A DNA stretch of 11,101 bases from JBDSWU01 sp038230395 (GCA_038230395.1 JBBRNI010000016.1:1-11101); one strand, 5' to 3'. Shown: positions 6,356-11,101, counted from the stretch's first letter. Numbers and translations: made by a program. Notes: generated by a model not told the origin, from the letters alone.

Positions 6356-7300
6356 GCTAGTAATCCCTGTTTTACCATGCTCTGCCAGGTATACGCGAGC
6401 CTCGCCCGCTTCAAGAGCATAGGCTCGTTTATCCGCGGCAGTCAACTTGCTGGCGTCTAGTGAGCGTGGCCACAGCTTTTGGGTGTGTACAGCGGCCACC
6501 ACCACCGAATAGTAGACAACTTGAGCCTGTAAATAAAGCCAAAATAGCAGACCTAGCGACAGCGCGAAGTAACTATATACCGCATCTAAATTTTTAAGCT
6601 GACGCGACAGCAGCAAGGTGCCAAACGTCTGCAATAGCACCAGTCCAATGGCGGCAGTTAGGGCGCCAGAACGCCCATTTTTGAATGAGATATGTTGCGG
6701 CAAACAGATGTTCATAAGCCAGCTAAACAGCCCAAACAGAATGCCAACATTTACCAATACTGGCAGCACCCTGAACAGTGGTCCATGACCAGCAGCTGCC
6801 GCTAAGCCGCTGCAGACCGCAGCTAGAATCAACCCTGAGCCTCCAGTCACAATAATTGTCAGACTTTTTATAATAGATTTTGGAAAGCCATCACGCTTGG
6901 TAATTGGTACGTGCCATATATGGTTAACACCGTTACGGAAGGCGTCGGCGACACCTCGAGCACCATAAAACGTAAAGATGCTACCAACAACCAATGCCAG
7001 GCCGCTCTTATGCAGCCCGCCTACCGCTAGCTGTTTACCAAAGCCAGGGAAGTAGCTGACAGTAGCATGGATAATGTCGCGCTGTAATTGTGGGTGGCTG
7101 CCGGCTAAAAGGCCGGTAATCGTCGTCAGCAGCAGTAATAGTGGAAACAGCGACAAAAAGGCGTAGTACGTAAACAAGGCCGACTGGTAGCCGGCTTGGT
7201 CCTCACCATATTTTTTAATTACTGCGTACAGAAACCCGGTGAAGCGATAGCGTTGCTGAAAGTGGTCCAGCTTGGTGACGGTTTTGTTGATGAGCTGCAT
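6353..7300 (-). CDS. YihY/BrkB-family inner-membrane protein
   Basis: This 315-aa polytopic protein has about six predicted membrane segments (roughly residues 40-66, 99-118, 143-169, 176-199, 211-232 and 241-270). Family hallmarks are QSALFTYYAFLSLFPLLL (39-56), the conserved first-helix 'AaaLsYyallSlfPlll' signature, and FYGARGVADAFRNGVNHIW (111-129), matching the 'aarg...aLn.iw' segment. The family was once annotated as ribonuclease BN, which is now known to be wrong; the molecular role is unsettled. Only the tail after residue 272 is hydrophilic. The upstream TGTAAT box sits 7 nt before the ATG and there is no Shine-Dalgarno site, pointing to leaderless translation. The gene appears monocistronic. 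Confidence 0.9.
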   Translation of the reverse strand: MQLINKTVTKLDHFQQRYRFTGFLYAVIKKYGEDQAGYQSALFTYYAFLSLFPLLLLLTTITGLLAGSHPQLQRDIIHATVSYFPGFGKQLAVGGLHKSGLALVVGSIFTFYGARGVADAFRNGVNHIWHVPITKRDGFPKSIIKSLTIIVTGGSGLILAAVCSGLAAAAGHGPLFRVLPVLVNVGILFGLFSWLMNICLPQHISFKNGRSGALTAAIGLVLLQTFGTLLLSRQLKNLDAVYSYFALSLGLLFWLYLQAQVVYYSVVVAAVHTQKLWPRSLDASKLTAADKRAYALEAGEARVYLAEHGKTGITS

Positions 7301-7307
7301 GTCTGTT

Positions 7308-7313
7308 ATTACA
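7308..7313 (-). promoter_or_regulatory. -10 box of the YihY-type gene
   Basis: TGTAAT (5 of 6) on the minus strand ends 7 nt before the ATG, predicting a transcript that starts at the start codon. The -35 region is not recognisable. Confidence 0.42.
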
Positions 7314-7387
7314 GCACACTTATGGGTTTAGTGCACAGCTTATCCACTGTGTGAGAATCTTTACAGCTAATACATAGCCATAAGCTT

Positions 7388-7393
7388 GATAAT
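7388..7393 (+). promoter_or_regulatory. -10 box of the 44-aa small-protein gene
   Basis: GATAAT (5 of 6), preceded by a T, lies about 30 nt before the ATG, leaving a 5' leader of roughly 24 nt that carries the strong ribosome binding site. No clear -35 is seen. Confidence 0.4.
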
Positions 7394-7423
7394 GCACTTT
7401 ACAAACATAAAAGGAGATTAGCA

Positions 7424-7558
7424 ATGTCTAACGACGAAGCAACACACATCATGGATCAATTAGAGGCCCGCGATACCCGTGAGCACCGACGTGAATTCAT
7501 CGCCCGGATGGAGCGCAAACTGCACCGCAAGGAACGCAGTAATCGTTCGTTCCGCTAA
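7424..7558 (+). CDS. 44-aa highly charged small protein, unknown
   Basis: The ATG is preceded by AAGGAGAT (7411-7418), the strongest Shine-Dalgarno site in the window, with 7 nt between GGAG and the ATG. The frame ends in TAA and is followed 25 bp later by a good intrinsic terminator, so promoter, ribosome site, frame and terminator form a complete unit. The peptide is acidic at the start (SNDEATHIMDQLEARDTREH) and strongly basic after that (RREFIARMERKLHRKER, then SNRSFR). It is probably one long amphipathic helix that could bind nucleic acid or the ribosome; that is inference. No family is recognised. It converges on the two-helix membrane protein gene. Confidence 0.68.
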   Translation: MSNDEATHIMDQLEARDTREHRREFIARMERKLHRKERSNRSFR

Positions 7559-7583
7559 CCTCACCTTTGATAACACCTTGTAT

Positions 7584-7615
7584 AACCGCTCCTTCCGCTA
7601 GGGGCGGTTTTGTTT
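7584..7615 (+). terminator. terminator of the 44-aa gene
   Basis: Stem AACCGCTCCT (7584-7593) pairs with AGGGGCGGTT (7600-7609), 10 bp with one G-U and a 6-nt loop, followed by TTGTTT. It overlaps the last codons of the convergent minus-strand gene. Confidence 0.75.
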
Positions 7616-8120
7616 AGAAGCGAATATGACGCATCAGACGGTCGATGGCGTCATGGCGATGTTCGGCGTAGGGCAATTGCTGAGCTAACAGCTCTACAAT
7701 CTTATCCTCATCATCTGGAGCAAAATAAATAGTTGTCATCGGAGCAAAGCGTCGCAGCGGCATAAGAATGATGCTCGAGAACGCACCTTCTGGCACGACA
7801 GCAAACGATCGAAAGTTTTCCATTGGGTAAAAGCGTTGCCCAATCTTAAGGCCATGGTTAGTCAGACGATAGGGTAGTTGACGTGGCTGACGACCGGCGT
7901 AGACCCCAAATAACACCGCGCCAATGGTGATCATAATAACTGTAATTGTGTCCCGGACAAGCACAAAGGTGAAAACGCACAGAATAACAGCGGCAATCGC
8001 CAACATTCCATACCAACCAGGGGATTTATCGTGTGCAATAAATTCAGAGGCTGTCCAACTAATCGGTTCGATCGAACTAGCCTGATCAACGTGTAGCTCT
8101 GATTGTTCTTCCTCATCCAT
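7614..8120 (-). CDS. two-helix membrane protein with a soluble C-terminal domain (PH-like?)
   Basis: The product is 168 aa when started at the ATG at 8120. An acidic N-terminus (MDEEEQSELH) leads to two adjacent membrane helices (about 37-55 and 58-76), then a beta-rich domain (PYRLTNHGLKIGQRFYPMEN onward, to ~135) and a C-terminal helix. The layout resembles small bacterial PH-domain membrane proteins, where 'y.lt..gl.i....y.w.....f' starts the fold. This is a weak, pattern-level match. A longer frame begins at a TTG at 8156, but that TTG is the -35 hexamer of the promoter, so 8120 is preferred. The mRNA is predicted to be leaderless. Function unknown. Confidence 0.72.
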   Translation of the reverse strand: MDEEEQSELHVDQASSIEPISWTASEFIAHDKSPGWYGMLAIAAVILCVFTFVLVRDTITVIMITIGAVLFGVYAGRQPRQLPYRLTNHGLKIGQRFYPMENFRSFAVVPEGAFSSIILMPLRRFAPMTTIYFAPDDEDKIVELLAQQLPYAEHRHDAIDRLMRHIRF

Positions 8121-8127
8121 AAGCGTT

Positions 8128-8156
8128 ATTGTACCGTACGCTAGGGGCTTCAACAA
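8128..8156 (-). promoter_or_regulatory. promoter of the two-helix membrane protein gene
   Basis: TTGTTG (8156-8151), a 17-nt spacer and TACAAT (8133-8128) lie on the minus strand. The -10 box ends 7 nt before the ATG at 8120, so transcription should begin at the start codon or 1 nt before it. This is the best -35/-10 pair among the leaderless candidates here. Confidence 0.7.
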
Positions 8157-8185
8157 AATAGGTCAGGCTTTGGCGCAGCTTGTGC

Positions 8186-8215
8186 TTGGAGATGTGCGGT
8201 CATTGCTGCTATAAT
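8186..8215 (+). promoter_or_regulatory. promoter of the tRNA-Ser pair
   Basis: TTGGAG (8186-8191), an 18-nt spacer and a perfect TATAAT (8210-8215) lie about 29 nt before the tRNA-Ser(TGA) 5' end. The short leader after it contains CCCCTGTTCGGG, a small hairpin. Confidence 0.72.
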
Positions 8216-8244
8216 CACCCCTGTTCGGGTAAGGTGCACAGTAG

Positions 8245-8334
8245 GGAAGGGTGTCCGAGTGGTCGATGGAAACGGTCTTGAAAACCGTCGTGCCAGCAAT
8301 GGTACCGTGGGTTCGAATCCCACCCCTTCCGCCA
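8245..8334 (+). tRNA. tRNA-Ser (anticodon TGA)
   Basis: Acceptor GGAAGGG (8245-8251) pairs with CCCTTCC (8324-8330), followed by discriminator G and encoded CCA. Anticodon stem ACGGT/ACCGT with loop CTTGAAA gives TGA, which reads UCA and other UCN codons. The long variable arm and total of 90 nt are class II features of serine tRNA. Confidence 0.96.
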
Positions 8335-8349
8335 AATAAGATTTCACGC

Positions 8350-8355
8350 TACAAT
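8350..8355 (+). promoter_or_regulatory. possible own -10 box for tRNA-Ser(GCT)
   Basis: TACAAT (5 of 6) lies in the 37-nt spacer between the two serine tRNAs, 16 nt before the second one. The -35 position falls inside the preceding tRNA and is poor (TTCCGC), so co-transcription from the upstream promoter is also likely. Confidence 0.4.
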
Positions 8356-8371
8356 AGTCAGACAAATGTTT

Positions 8372-8464
8372 GGAGAGGTACCCAAGTGGCTTAAGGGGAC
8401 GGTTTGCTAAATCGTTAGTGGGGCGCAAGTTCTAGCGAGGGTTCGAATCCCTCCCTCTCCGCCA
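8372..8464 (+). tRNA. tRNA-Ser (anticodon GCT)
   Basis: Acceptor GGAGAGG (8372-8378) pairs with CCTCTCC (8454-8460), then discriminator G and CCA (8462-8464). Anticodon stem ACGGT/ATCGT with loop TTGCTAA gives GCT, which reads AGC and AGU. The extended variable arm and 93-nt length are class II features of serine tRNA. Confidence 0.95.
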
Positions 8465-8504
8465 AATAAATAAGACCTATCTTACGATAGGTCTTATTTA
8501 TTTG
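8463..8504 (+). terminator. terminator of the tRNA-Ser pair
   Basis: Arms 8463-8481 and 8486-8504 are perfectly complementary over 19 bp with loop TTAC. The distal arm ends CTTATTTATTTG, so the 3' side is U-rich. The proximal arm starts inside the tRNA CCA (C8463, A8464), as in the tRNA-Arg terminator. Confidence 0.82.
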
Positions 8505-8649
8505 TTGGATTGAGTGGGCTACTAGAAACCTATGCCATAGGCATGAGGGTGCTGCAGAACAAAGTCACGCACAGGAATGTATTCCGAGCATGACTTTGTG
8601 GCGGAGCGTAACGGTAGTGGAGCGATCCCTCTCTCGACCACAACATATC
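8505..8649. other. gene-free spacer holding an imperfect 41-nt hairpin
   Basis: No credible coding frame is present between the facing terminators at 8463-8504 and 8650-8679. The spacer contains ACAAAGTCA (8559-8567) and its exact complement TGACTTTGT (8591-8599), enclosing GGAA-TGTA-TTCC (8574-8585) plus matched GC and C-G pairs, i.e. a 41-nt hairpin with symmetric internal loops. A smaller ATGCC/GGCAT hairpin lies at about 8532-8544. No strong promoter is seen on either strand. Confidence 0.45.
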
Positions 8650-8679
8650 AAAAACCAATGTAACCAAACGGTTACATTG
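8650..8679 (-). terminator. terminator of comF
   Basis: On the minus strand CAATGTAACC (8679-8670) and GGTTACATTG (8665-8656) form a perfect 10-bp stem with a 4-nt loop GTTT, followed by GTTTTT. It starts 14 nt after the comF stop codon. Confidence 0.82.
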
Positions 8680-8692
8680 CCTATTAATGCTG

Positions 8693-9388
8693 CTACCTGA
8701 GCTCAGCTCGAGCAAAGGCTATGGCCGAAACCTGCGCCGCTCCCGCCTGGTGCAACACACGAGCGGCCACCTCAAATGTTGCACCAGTCGTTATGACATC
8801 ATCTACTAGCACGACATGCTTGCCATAGATTCGCTCCGGCCGCACCACAACAAAAGCGCCGGATAATTGCGCCAAACGTTGTGCTCGACCGGCACCAACT
8901 TGGTGTGCCTGTCCAAGTCGTCTGAGGCAGGGGACATAGCCCACGCCTTGGCGCCGCGCTACGGCTCGAGCCAGGAGGCTCGCCTGATCATATCCGCGGC
9001 GGCGCTGACGACCCGTGGCCGTGGGGACCGGTACTACAACCATTGAAGACGCTTGTTCGTTTACCGATCTTATATCAACTAAGAGCTGGGACATAGCAGC
9101 AGTCATCGGCCGTATTGCCGCTTGGGCACCACTAAATTTCAGCTTTCGTACAAGCTCTTTAGCTAAGCCTTTATAGGAGGCTGCGGCCTGAACTTGAAAC
9201 AAATAGCCTCGCTTGTAGCAATCAGCGCAGGTAAGACCGGCTGCGGCAGGACGCTGACAGTTATAGCAGCGCTGGGTGCCGACAACGAGACGCTGCGAAC
9301 ACAGCGAACACAATAATGTACCCTCGTTAGAGCAGCCCAAACATTGATGGGGAGCGACCAGGCTTAGTAGTGAATCCAATATGCTCAT
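8693..9388 (-). CDS. comF: ComF-family protein (phosphoribosyltransferase-like, DNA uptake)
   Basis: ComF/ComFC proteins work with the ComFA motor in importing single-stranded DNA during natural transformation, at the cytoplasmic face of the membrane. The protein has 231 aa, which is the usual length. The N-terminal zinc region has four CxxC pairs (C16/C19, C27/C30, C41/C44, C54/C57). The type I phosphoribosyltransferase domain shows VPVPTATGRQRRRGYDQA (119-136), where the arginine-rich stretch and GYDQ/GFNQ element are diagnostic, and the PRPP loop VVLVDDVITTGAT (192-204). The ATG at 9388 gives the usual family N-terminus. There is no ribosome binding site; the leader is C/A-rich. The gene is divergent from hsp20 and ends in its own terminator. 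Confidence 0.93.
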   Translation of the reverse strand: MSILDSLLSLVAPHQCLGCSNEGTLLCSLCSQRLVVGTQRCYNCQRPAAAGLTCADCYKRGYLFQVQAAASYKGLAKELVRKLKFSGAQAAIRPMTAAMSQLLVDIRSVNEQASSMVVVPVPTATGRQRRRGYDQASLLARAVARRQGVGYVPCLRRLGQAHQVGAGRAQRLAQLSGAFVVVRPERIYGKHVVLVDDVITTGATFEVAARVLHQAGAAQVSAIAFARAELR

Positions 9389-9430
9389 GGTGTGTTGTGT
9401 TTAATGTGTTGTAAATAAAGGATAAGAGCG

Positions 9431-9460
9431 TTGCAGTCTGTTCACGAACTAAGCTATACT
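9431..9460 (+). promoter_or_regulatory. promoter of hsp20
   Basis: TTGCAG (9431-9436), an 18-nt spacer and TATACT (9455-9460, 5 of 6) give a predicted start near 9467 and a leader of about 80 nt before the ATG. No CIRCE inverted repeat (TTAGCACTC-type) is visible. Confidence 0.6.
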
Positions 9461-9548
9461 GCTACCAAGACAAAAAAGCAAATCTTAGTATCAATATCTT
9501 AAATTTAGATTAATTTAGCTTTTACAGCTTTAACGGAGGGCACACACC

Positions 9549-10037
9549 ATGGCGCGACGAAATCGCGACGACGATCTTCTTTTAGAAGAGGATGAACTAA
9601 CCGCAGCATTTTTGGGAGATGACGACATGTCAATGCCAGCACAGCAAGGTCAGCCACAAACTGCCGCTCAAGCGCCAGCCGCTGAAGACGAGTGGGACGA
9701 GGATGACAGCGTACCTGGCCAACTAGCCGTCGACGTCTACGAAACCCGCGAGAAGCTAGTCGTGAAAGCTCGCACCGCCGGTGTAAACAAGGGCGACCTT
9801 GATGTCAGTATCTCTGACAACCAGTTGACTATTAGAGGCACGCTCAGCTCAGGTACCGAAGAAGGTGTAGAAAACTACTTCCTACAAGAATGCTACTGGG
9901 GAGAGTTCAGCCGAACAATCGCGCTGCCAGTTCCTGTAAAAGAAGAAGAGATCGAAGCTATGCTCAAGGACGGCGTCCTAACCATCAGCTTTGGTAAAGT
10001 CCAGCAGGACACTGTCAAGAAGATCCAAGTCTTTTAA
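9549..10037 (+). CDS. small heat shock protein (Hsp20 / alpha-crystallin family)
   Basis: This is an ATP-independent holdase chaperone that keeps unfolding proteins soluble; it has 162 aa. The N-terminal arm (1-55) is unusually acidic and Gln/Ala/Pro-rich (DDDLLLEEDE, DDDMSMPAQQGQPQ) and is probably disordered. The alpha-crystallin domain (about 57-150) shows LAVDVYET, the strand LTIRGTLS and the signature AMLKDGVLTISF (137-148, the A-x-x-x-x-G-V-L motif). The C-terminal IQV (159-161) fits the IxI/V oligomerisation motif. A clear GGAGG (9535-9539) lies 9 nt before the ATG, unlike its neighbours. The acidic arm is the odd part; the family is not in doubt. Confidence 0.94.
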   Translation: MARRNRDDDLLLEEDELTAAFLGDDDMSMPAQQGQPQTAAQAPAAEDEWDEDDSVPGQLAVDVYETREKLVVKARTAGVNKGDLDVSISDNQLTIRGTLSSGTEEGVENYFLQECYWGEFSRTIALPVPVKEEEIEAMLKDGVLTISFGKVQQDTVKKIQVF

Positions 10038-10050
10038 CCTTCGGTTAAAA
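10032..10050. repeat. small hairpin spanning the hsp20 stop codon
   Basis: TTTTAACC (10032-10039) and GGTTAAAA (10043-10050) form an 8-bp perfect stem around TTC. The TAA stop (10035-10037) lies in the first arm. Confidence 0.55.
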
Positions 10051-10162
10051 TATTCATTTCTTGTCCTAAAAGCTCCGCTACGCGCGGAGCTTTTTTACTC
10101 TAGCTATAATTTAAGTCAAACCCGAGCACAGCGAGGGCTTTAGAATGAGAAATGAATATTTT
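10047..10162. repeat. 116-bp segment bounded by 15-bp perfect inverted repeats
   Basis: AAAATATTCATTTCT (10047-10061) is exactly complementary to 10148-10162. The match resumes inward as CTAAA and CGCT after short mismatches, about 26 of 33 positions in all. With one inserted base it also extends outward through TTA. The segment contains the hsp20 terminator and a TATAAT at 10105-10110, and no gene. It may be a small non-autonomous inverted-repeat element or a structured convergent 3' region. Confidence 0.5.
10068..10096 (+). terminator. terminator of hsp20
   Basis: AAAAGCTCCGC (10068-10078) pairs perfectly with GCGGAGCTTTT (10084-10094) around a 5-nt loop, followed by further T residues to 10096. 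It is the textbook GC-rich stem plus U-tract. Confidence 0.9.
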
Positions 10163-10186
10163 TAATATGCTTCAGCATATTAAAAA
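10159..10186. repeat. AT-rich perfect hairpin downstream of the pilin gene
   Basis: TTTTTAATATGC (10159-10170) and GCATATTAAAAA (10175-10186) are fully complementary over 12 bp with loop TTCA. It adjoins the pilin terminator and may back it up or stabilise the transcript 3' end. Confidence 0.6.
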
Positions 10187-10209
10187 TCCCCTCCGATGTG
10201 AAGGGGATT
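10181..10209 (-). terminator. terminator of the pilin-like gene
   Basis: On the minus strand AATCCCCT (10209-10202) pairs with AGGGGATT (10192-10185) around a 9-nt loop. The T-run reading TTTTTA down to 10181 follows directly. Confidence 0.78.
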
Positions 10210-10233
10210 AATAGTAAACATACTCTGTGTGGA

Positions 10234-10671
10234 CTAGTTAGCGCCAGCTGCGCCAGTAGCGGTACTAAGCACATAATGGACGATCAGTTGCGCTAGGGCG
10301 ACAATAACTAAACCAACTAGGGCGTAGATCAAAGTGTTCTTAGCGTTACCGACGCTACCACTGTCGCCACCAGAGGTGATGTAGCGGAAGCCACCATAGA
10401 TCACGAAGATCACGGCGACGATGCCAACGATGATCGAGAAGATGTTAACAACTTTCTTAGCGACTGCTTCTAGGCTACCAGCACCAGTAGTGCTGGCGTC
10501 AGAACATGAACCACTAACACCAGTTGTCTGGTCAATGCCAGCTCCTAAACCTTGCTGGATACCGTTATTAGGCTGACAGCTTGCGTAAACCGCGACTGGT
10601 ACTAACATCGGAGCTCCGAACGTGAACATAGTAACTAAGACTAAAATCGAACTTTTAATTTTTTGAATCAT
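10234..10671 (-). CDS. TrbC/VirB2-like pilin subunit
   Basis: This small secreted/membrane protein resembles the pilins of type IV secretion and conjugation systems. The ATG at 10671 (145 aa) is preferred because GAAAGG lies about 10 nt upstream; an ATG at 10689 would add six residues. It has an N-terminal signal peptide (IQKIKSS, then a hydrophobic stretch to VAVYA), a likely signal peptidase I site at VYA-SC, a Gly/Ser/Thr-rich linker with two cysteines (C32 and C56), and two helices: SIIVGIVAVIFVIYGGFRYI (79-98) and LIYALVGLVIVALAQLIVHY (114-133). The short loop TSGGDSGSVGNAKN between them is typical of the TrbC/VirB2-like pilin family common in CPR genomes. No other secretion gene is in the window. 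Confidence 0.78.
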   Translation of the reverse strand: MIQKIKSSILVLVTMFTFGAPMLVPVAVYASCQPNNGIQQGLGAGIDQTTGVSGSCSDASTTGAGSLEAVAKKVVNIFSIIVGIVAVIFVIYGGFRYITSGGDSGSVGNAKNTLIYALVGLVIVALAQLIVHYVLSTATGAAGAN

Positions 10672-10702
10672 TGTTATCGAACCTTTCATTATTGTTACCT
10701 TA

Positions 10703-10732
10703 CATATACCATGATTTTGTACATTAAATCAA
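10703..10732 (-). promoter_or_regulatory. promoter of the pilin-like gene
   Basis: TTGATT (10732-10727), an 18-nt spacer and TATATG (10708-10703) lie on the minus strand. The TGG just before the -10 makes it an extended -10. The predicted start near 10696 leaves a 25-nt leader carrying the ribosome binding site of the 10671 start. Confidence 0.55.
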
Positions 10733-10737
10733 GCCAA

Positions 10738-11101
10738 GCGTAATGACTCACCACCTTCGCAACACAAAAAAGCCGACTGCTCTACACTGTTAGGACTACT
10801 AAATCTAAACAGGAGAACAGCCGGTATGAGCTATTCTAGCAACCCTTTACTACCTAAAGCCAGGGCCGCAGCCGTTAGGCTGCTGGTCGAAGACCATATG
10901 CCCGTTACCGTTGCCGCTCGGAAGAGCGGTATTCACCGCACCACTTTGTGGCGCTGGCACCAGCAATGGCTGGAACTAAACCACAACGTCCAGTTCGACA
11001 ATGCTAACCGCCCCGGACGAGCAGCTGGCAGTAAGTTCCGACTTACTGCTTGTAAGTGGCTGCTTGTCACCAGGAGCAGCCGACCTCACAGCTGCAAGCA
11101 C
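10738..11101 (+). mobile_element. left end of an insertion sequence (incomplete, exact end not defined)
   Basis: The non-coding stretch before the transposase start, about 10738-10825, probably contains the left terminal inverted repeat. The right end lies outside the window, so neither the repeat nor a target duplication can be fixed. A TACACT box at 10783-10788 could drive the transposase. Confidence 0.4.
10826..11101 (+). CDS. transposase, N-terminal helix-turn-helix part (runs off the window)
   Basis: The ATG at 10826 follows AGGAG (10811-10815) by 10 nt, and the frame stays open for 92 codons to the window edge. The N-terminus (MSYSSNPLLPKARAAAVRLL) leads to a helix-turn-helix, PVTVAARKSGIHRTTLWRWH (26-45), with the W-x-W recognition-helix end seen in IS481/IS3-type transposases. 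A basic stretch, NRPGRAAGSKFRL and TRSSRPHSCKH, follows. The DDE catalytic core would lie beyond the edge, so family assignment (IS481-like integrase-core type) is tentative. The strong ribosome binding site contrasts with the leaderless host-type genes. Confidence 0.75.
   Translation, partial: MSYSSNPLLPKARAAAVRLLVEDHMPVTVAARKSGIHRTTLWRWHQQWLELNHNVQFDNANRPGRAAGSKFRLTACKWLLVTRSSRPHSCKH

Noticed and set aside
8150..8428. 92-codon minus-strand frame containing VGFEPT and RFSRPFPSTTRTPF
   Set aside because: It is the antisense of the two serine tRNA genes. The VGFEPT peptide is a known false translation of the tRNA T-arm (GGTTCGAATCC).
8463..8600. CRISPR-like or integron attC-like array
   Set aside because: Only single inverted repeats are present, with no regular direct repeats or spacers and no core-site motifs.
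8530..8715. 61-codon minus-strand frame downstream of comF
   Set aside because: It overlaps the comF end and runs through the comF terminator and the structured spacer; no recognisable protein features.
9389..9548. CIRCE heat-shock operator upstream of hsp20
   Set aside because: No TTAGCACTC-type inverted repeat is present; the only repeats are short CA-rich direct repeats.
10098..10160. TATAAT at 10105-10110 as a promoter for a transcript in the hsp20-pilin spacer
   Set aside because: The -35 position would fall in the hsp20 terminator and reads GC-rich, and no gene follows before the pilin terminator.

Overview
The window looks like chromosomal DNA of a small-genome bacterium of the Candidate Phyla Radiation, most likely a Saccharibacteria (TM7)-type lineage. 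This placement is an inference, not a measurement. The clues are tightly packed genes, several genes whose -10 box sits 6-7 nt before the start codon (leaderless transcripts), a short two-helix TrbC/VirB2-like pilin, and a ComF protein. TGA is a true stop (for example the ATGA junctions at 1175-1178 and 4265-4268), which argues against the UGA-recoding SR1/Gracilibacteria groups.

Layout. Positions 1-240 hold the 3' end of a membrane protein gene, which meets a tRNA-Ser(CGA) on the minus strand. A tRNA-Arg(GCG) on the plus strand follows and ends in a long bidirectional terminator. Reading leftwards from 5449 to 594 is a four-gene overlapping operon: both subunits of ATP-citrate lyase (aclB, aclA), phosphoglucosamine mutase (glmM) and a GNAT acetyltransferase. 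Divergent from it is a small NAD(P)-binding Rossmann-fold protein (5553-6179). Positions 6180-8120 hold a possible 27-aa ORF, a YihY/BrkB-type membrane protein, a well-supported 44-aa basic/acidic small protein, and a two-helix membrane protein. Two more serine tRNAs (TGA, GCT) follow, then a 145-nt gap with a structured inverted repeat, then comF. Hsp20 is divergent from comF. A VirB2-like pilin converges on hsp20 across a near-palindromic 116-bp spacer. The right edge cuts the N-terminal part of a helix-turn-helix transposase, so an insertion sequence probably begins near 10740-10826.

The most notable content is the ATP-citrate lyase operon. AclB plus AclA cleave citrate to acetyl-CoA and oxaloacetate, and this enzyme is not expected in such a reduced genome. 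Translational coupling to glmM, which makes glucosamine-1-phosphate, and to a GNAT enzyme suggests citrate-derived acetyl-CoA may feed amino-sugar acetylation for the cell envelope. That link is inferred from gene order. Catalytic residues known from human ACLY are conserved at matching spacing, except that the phosphohistidine loop reads GHAKA rather than GHAGA.
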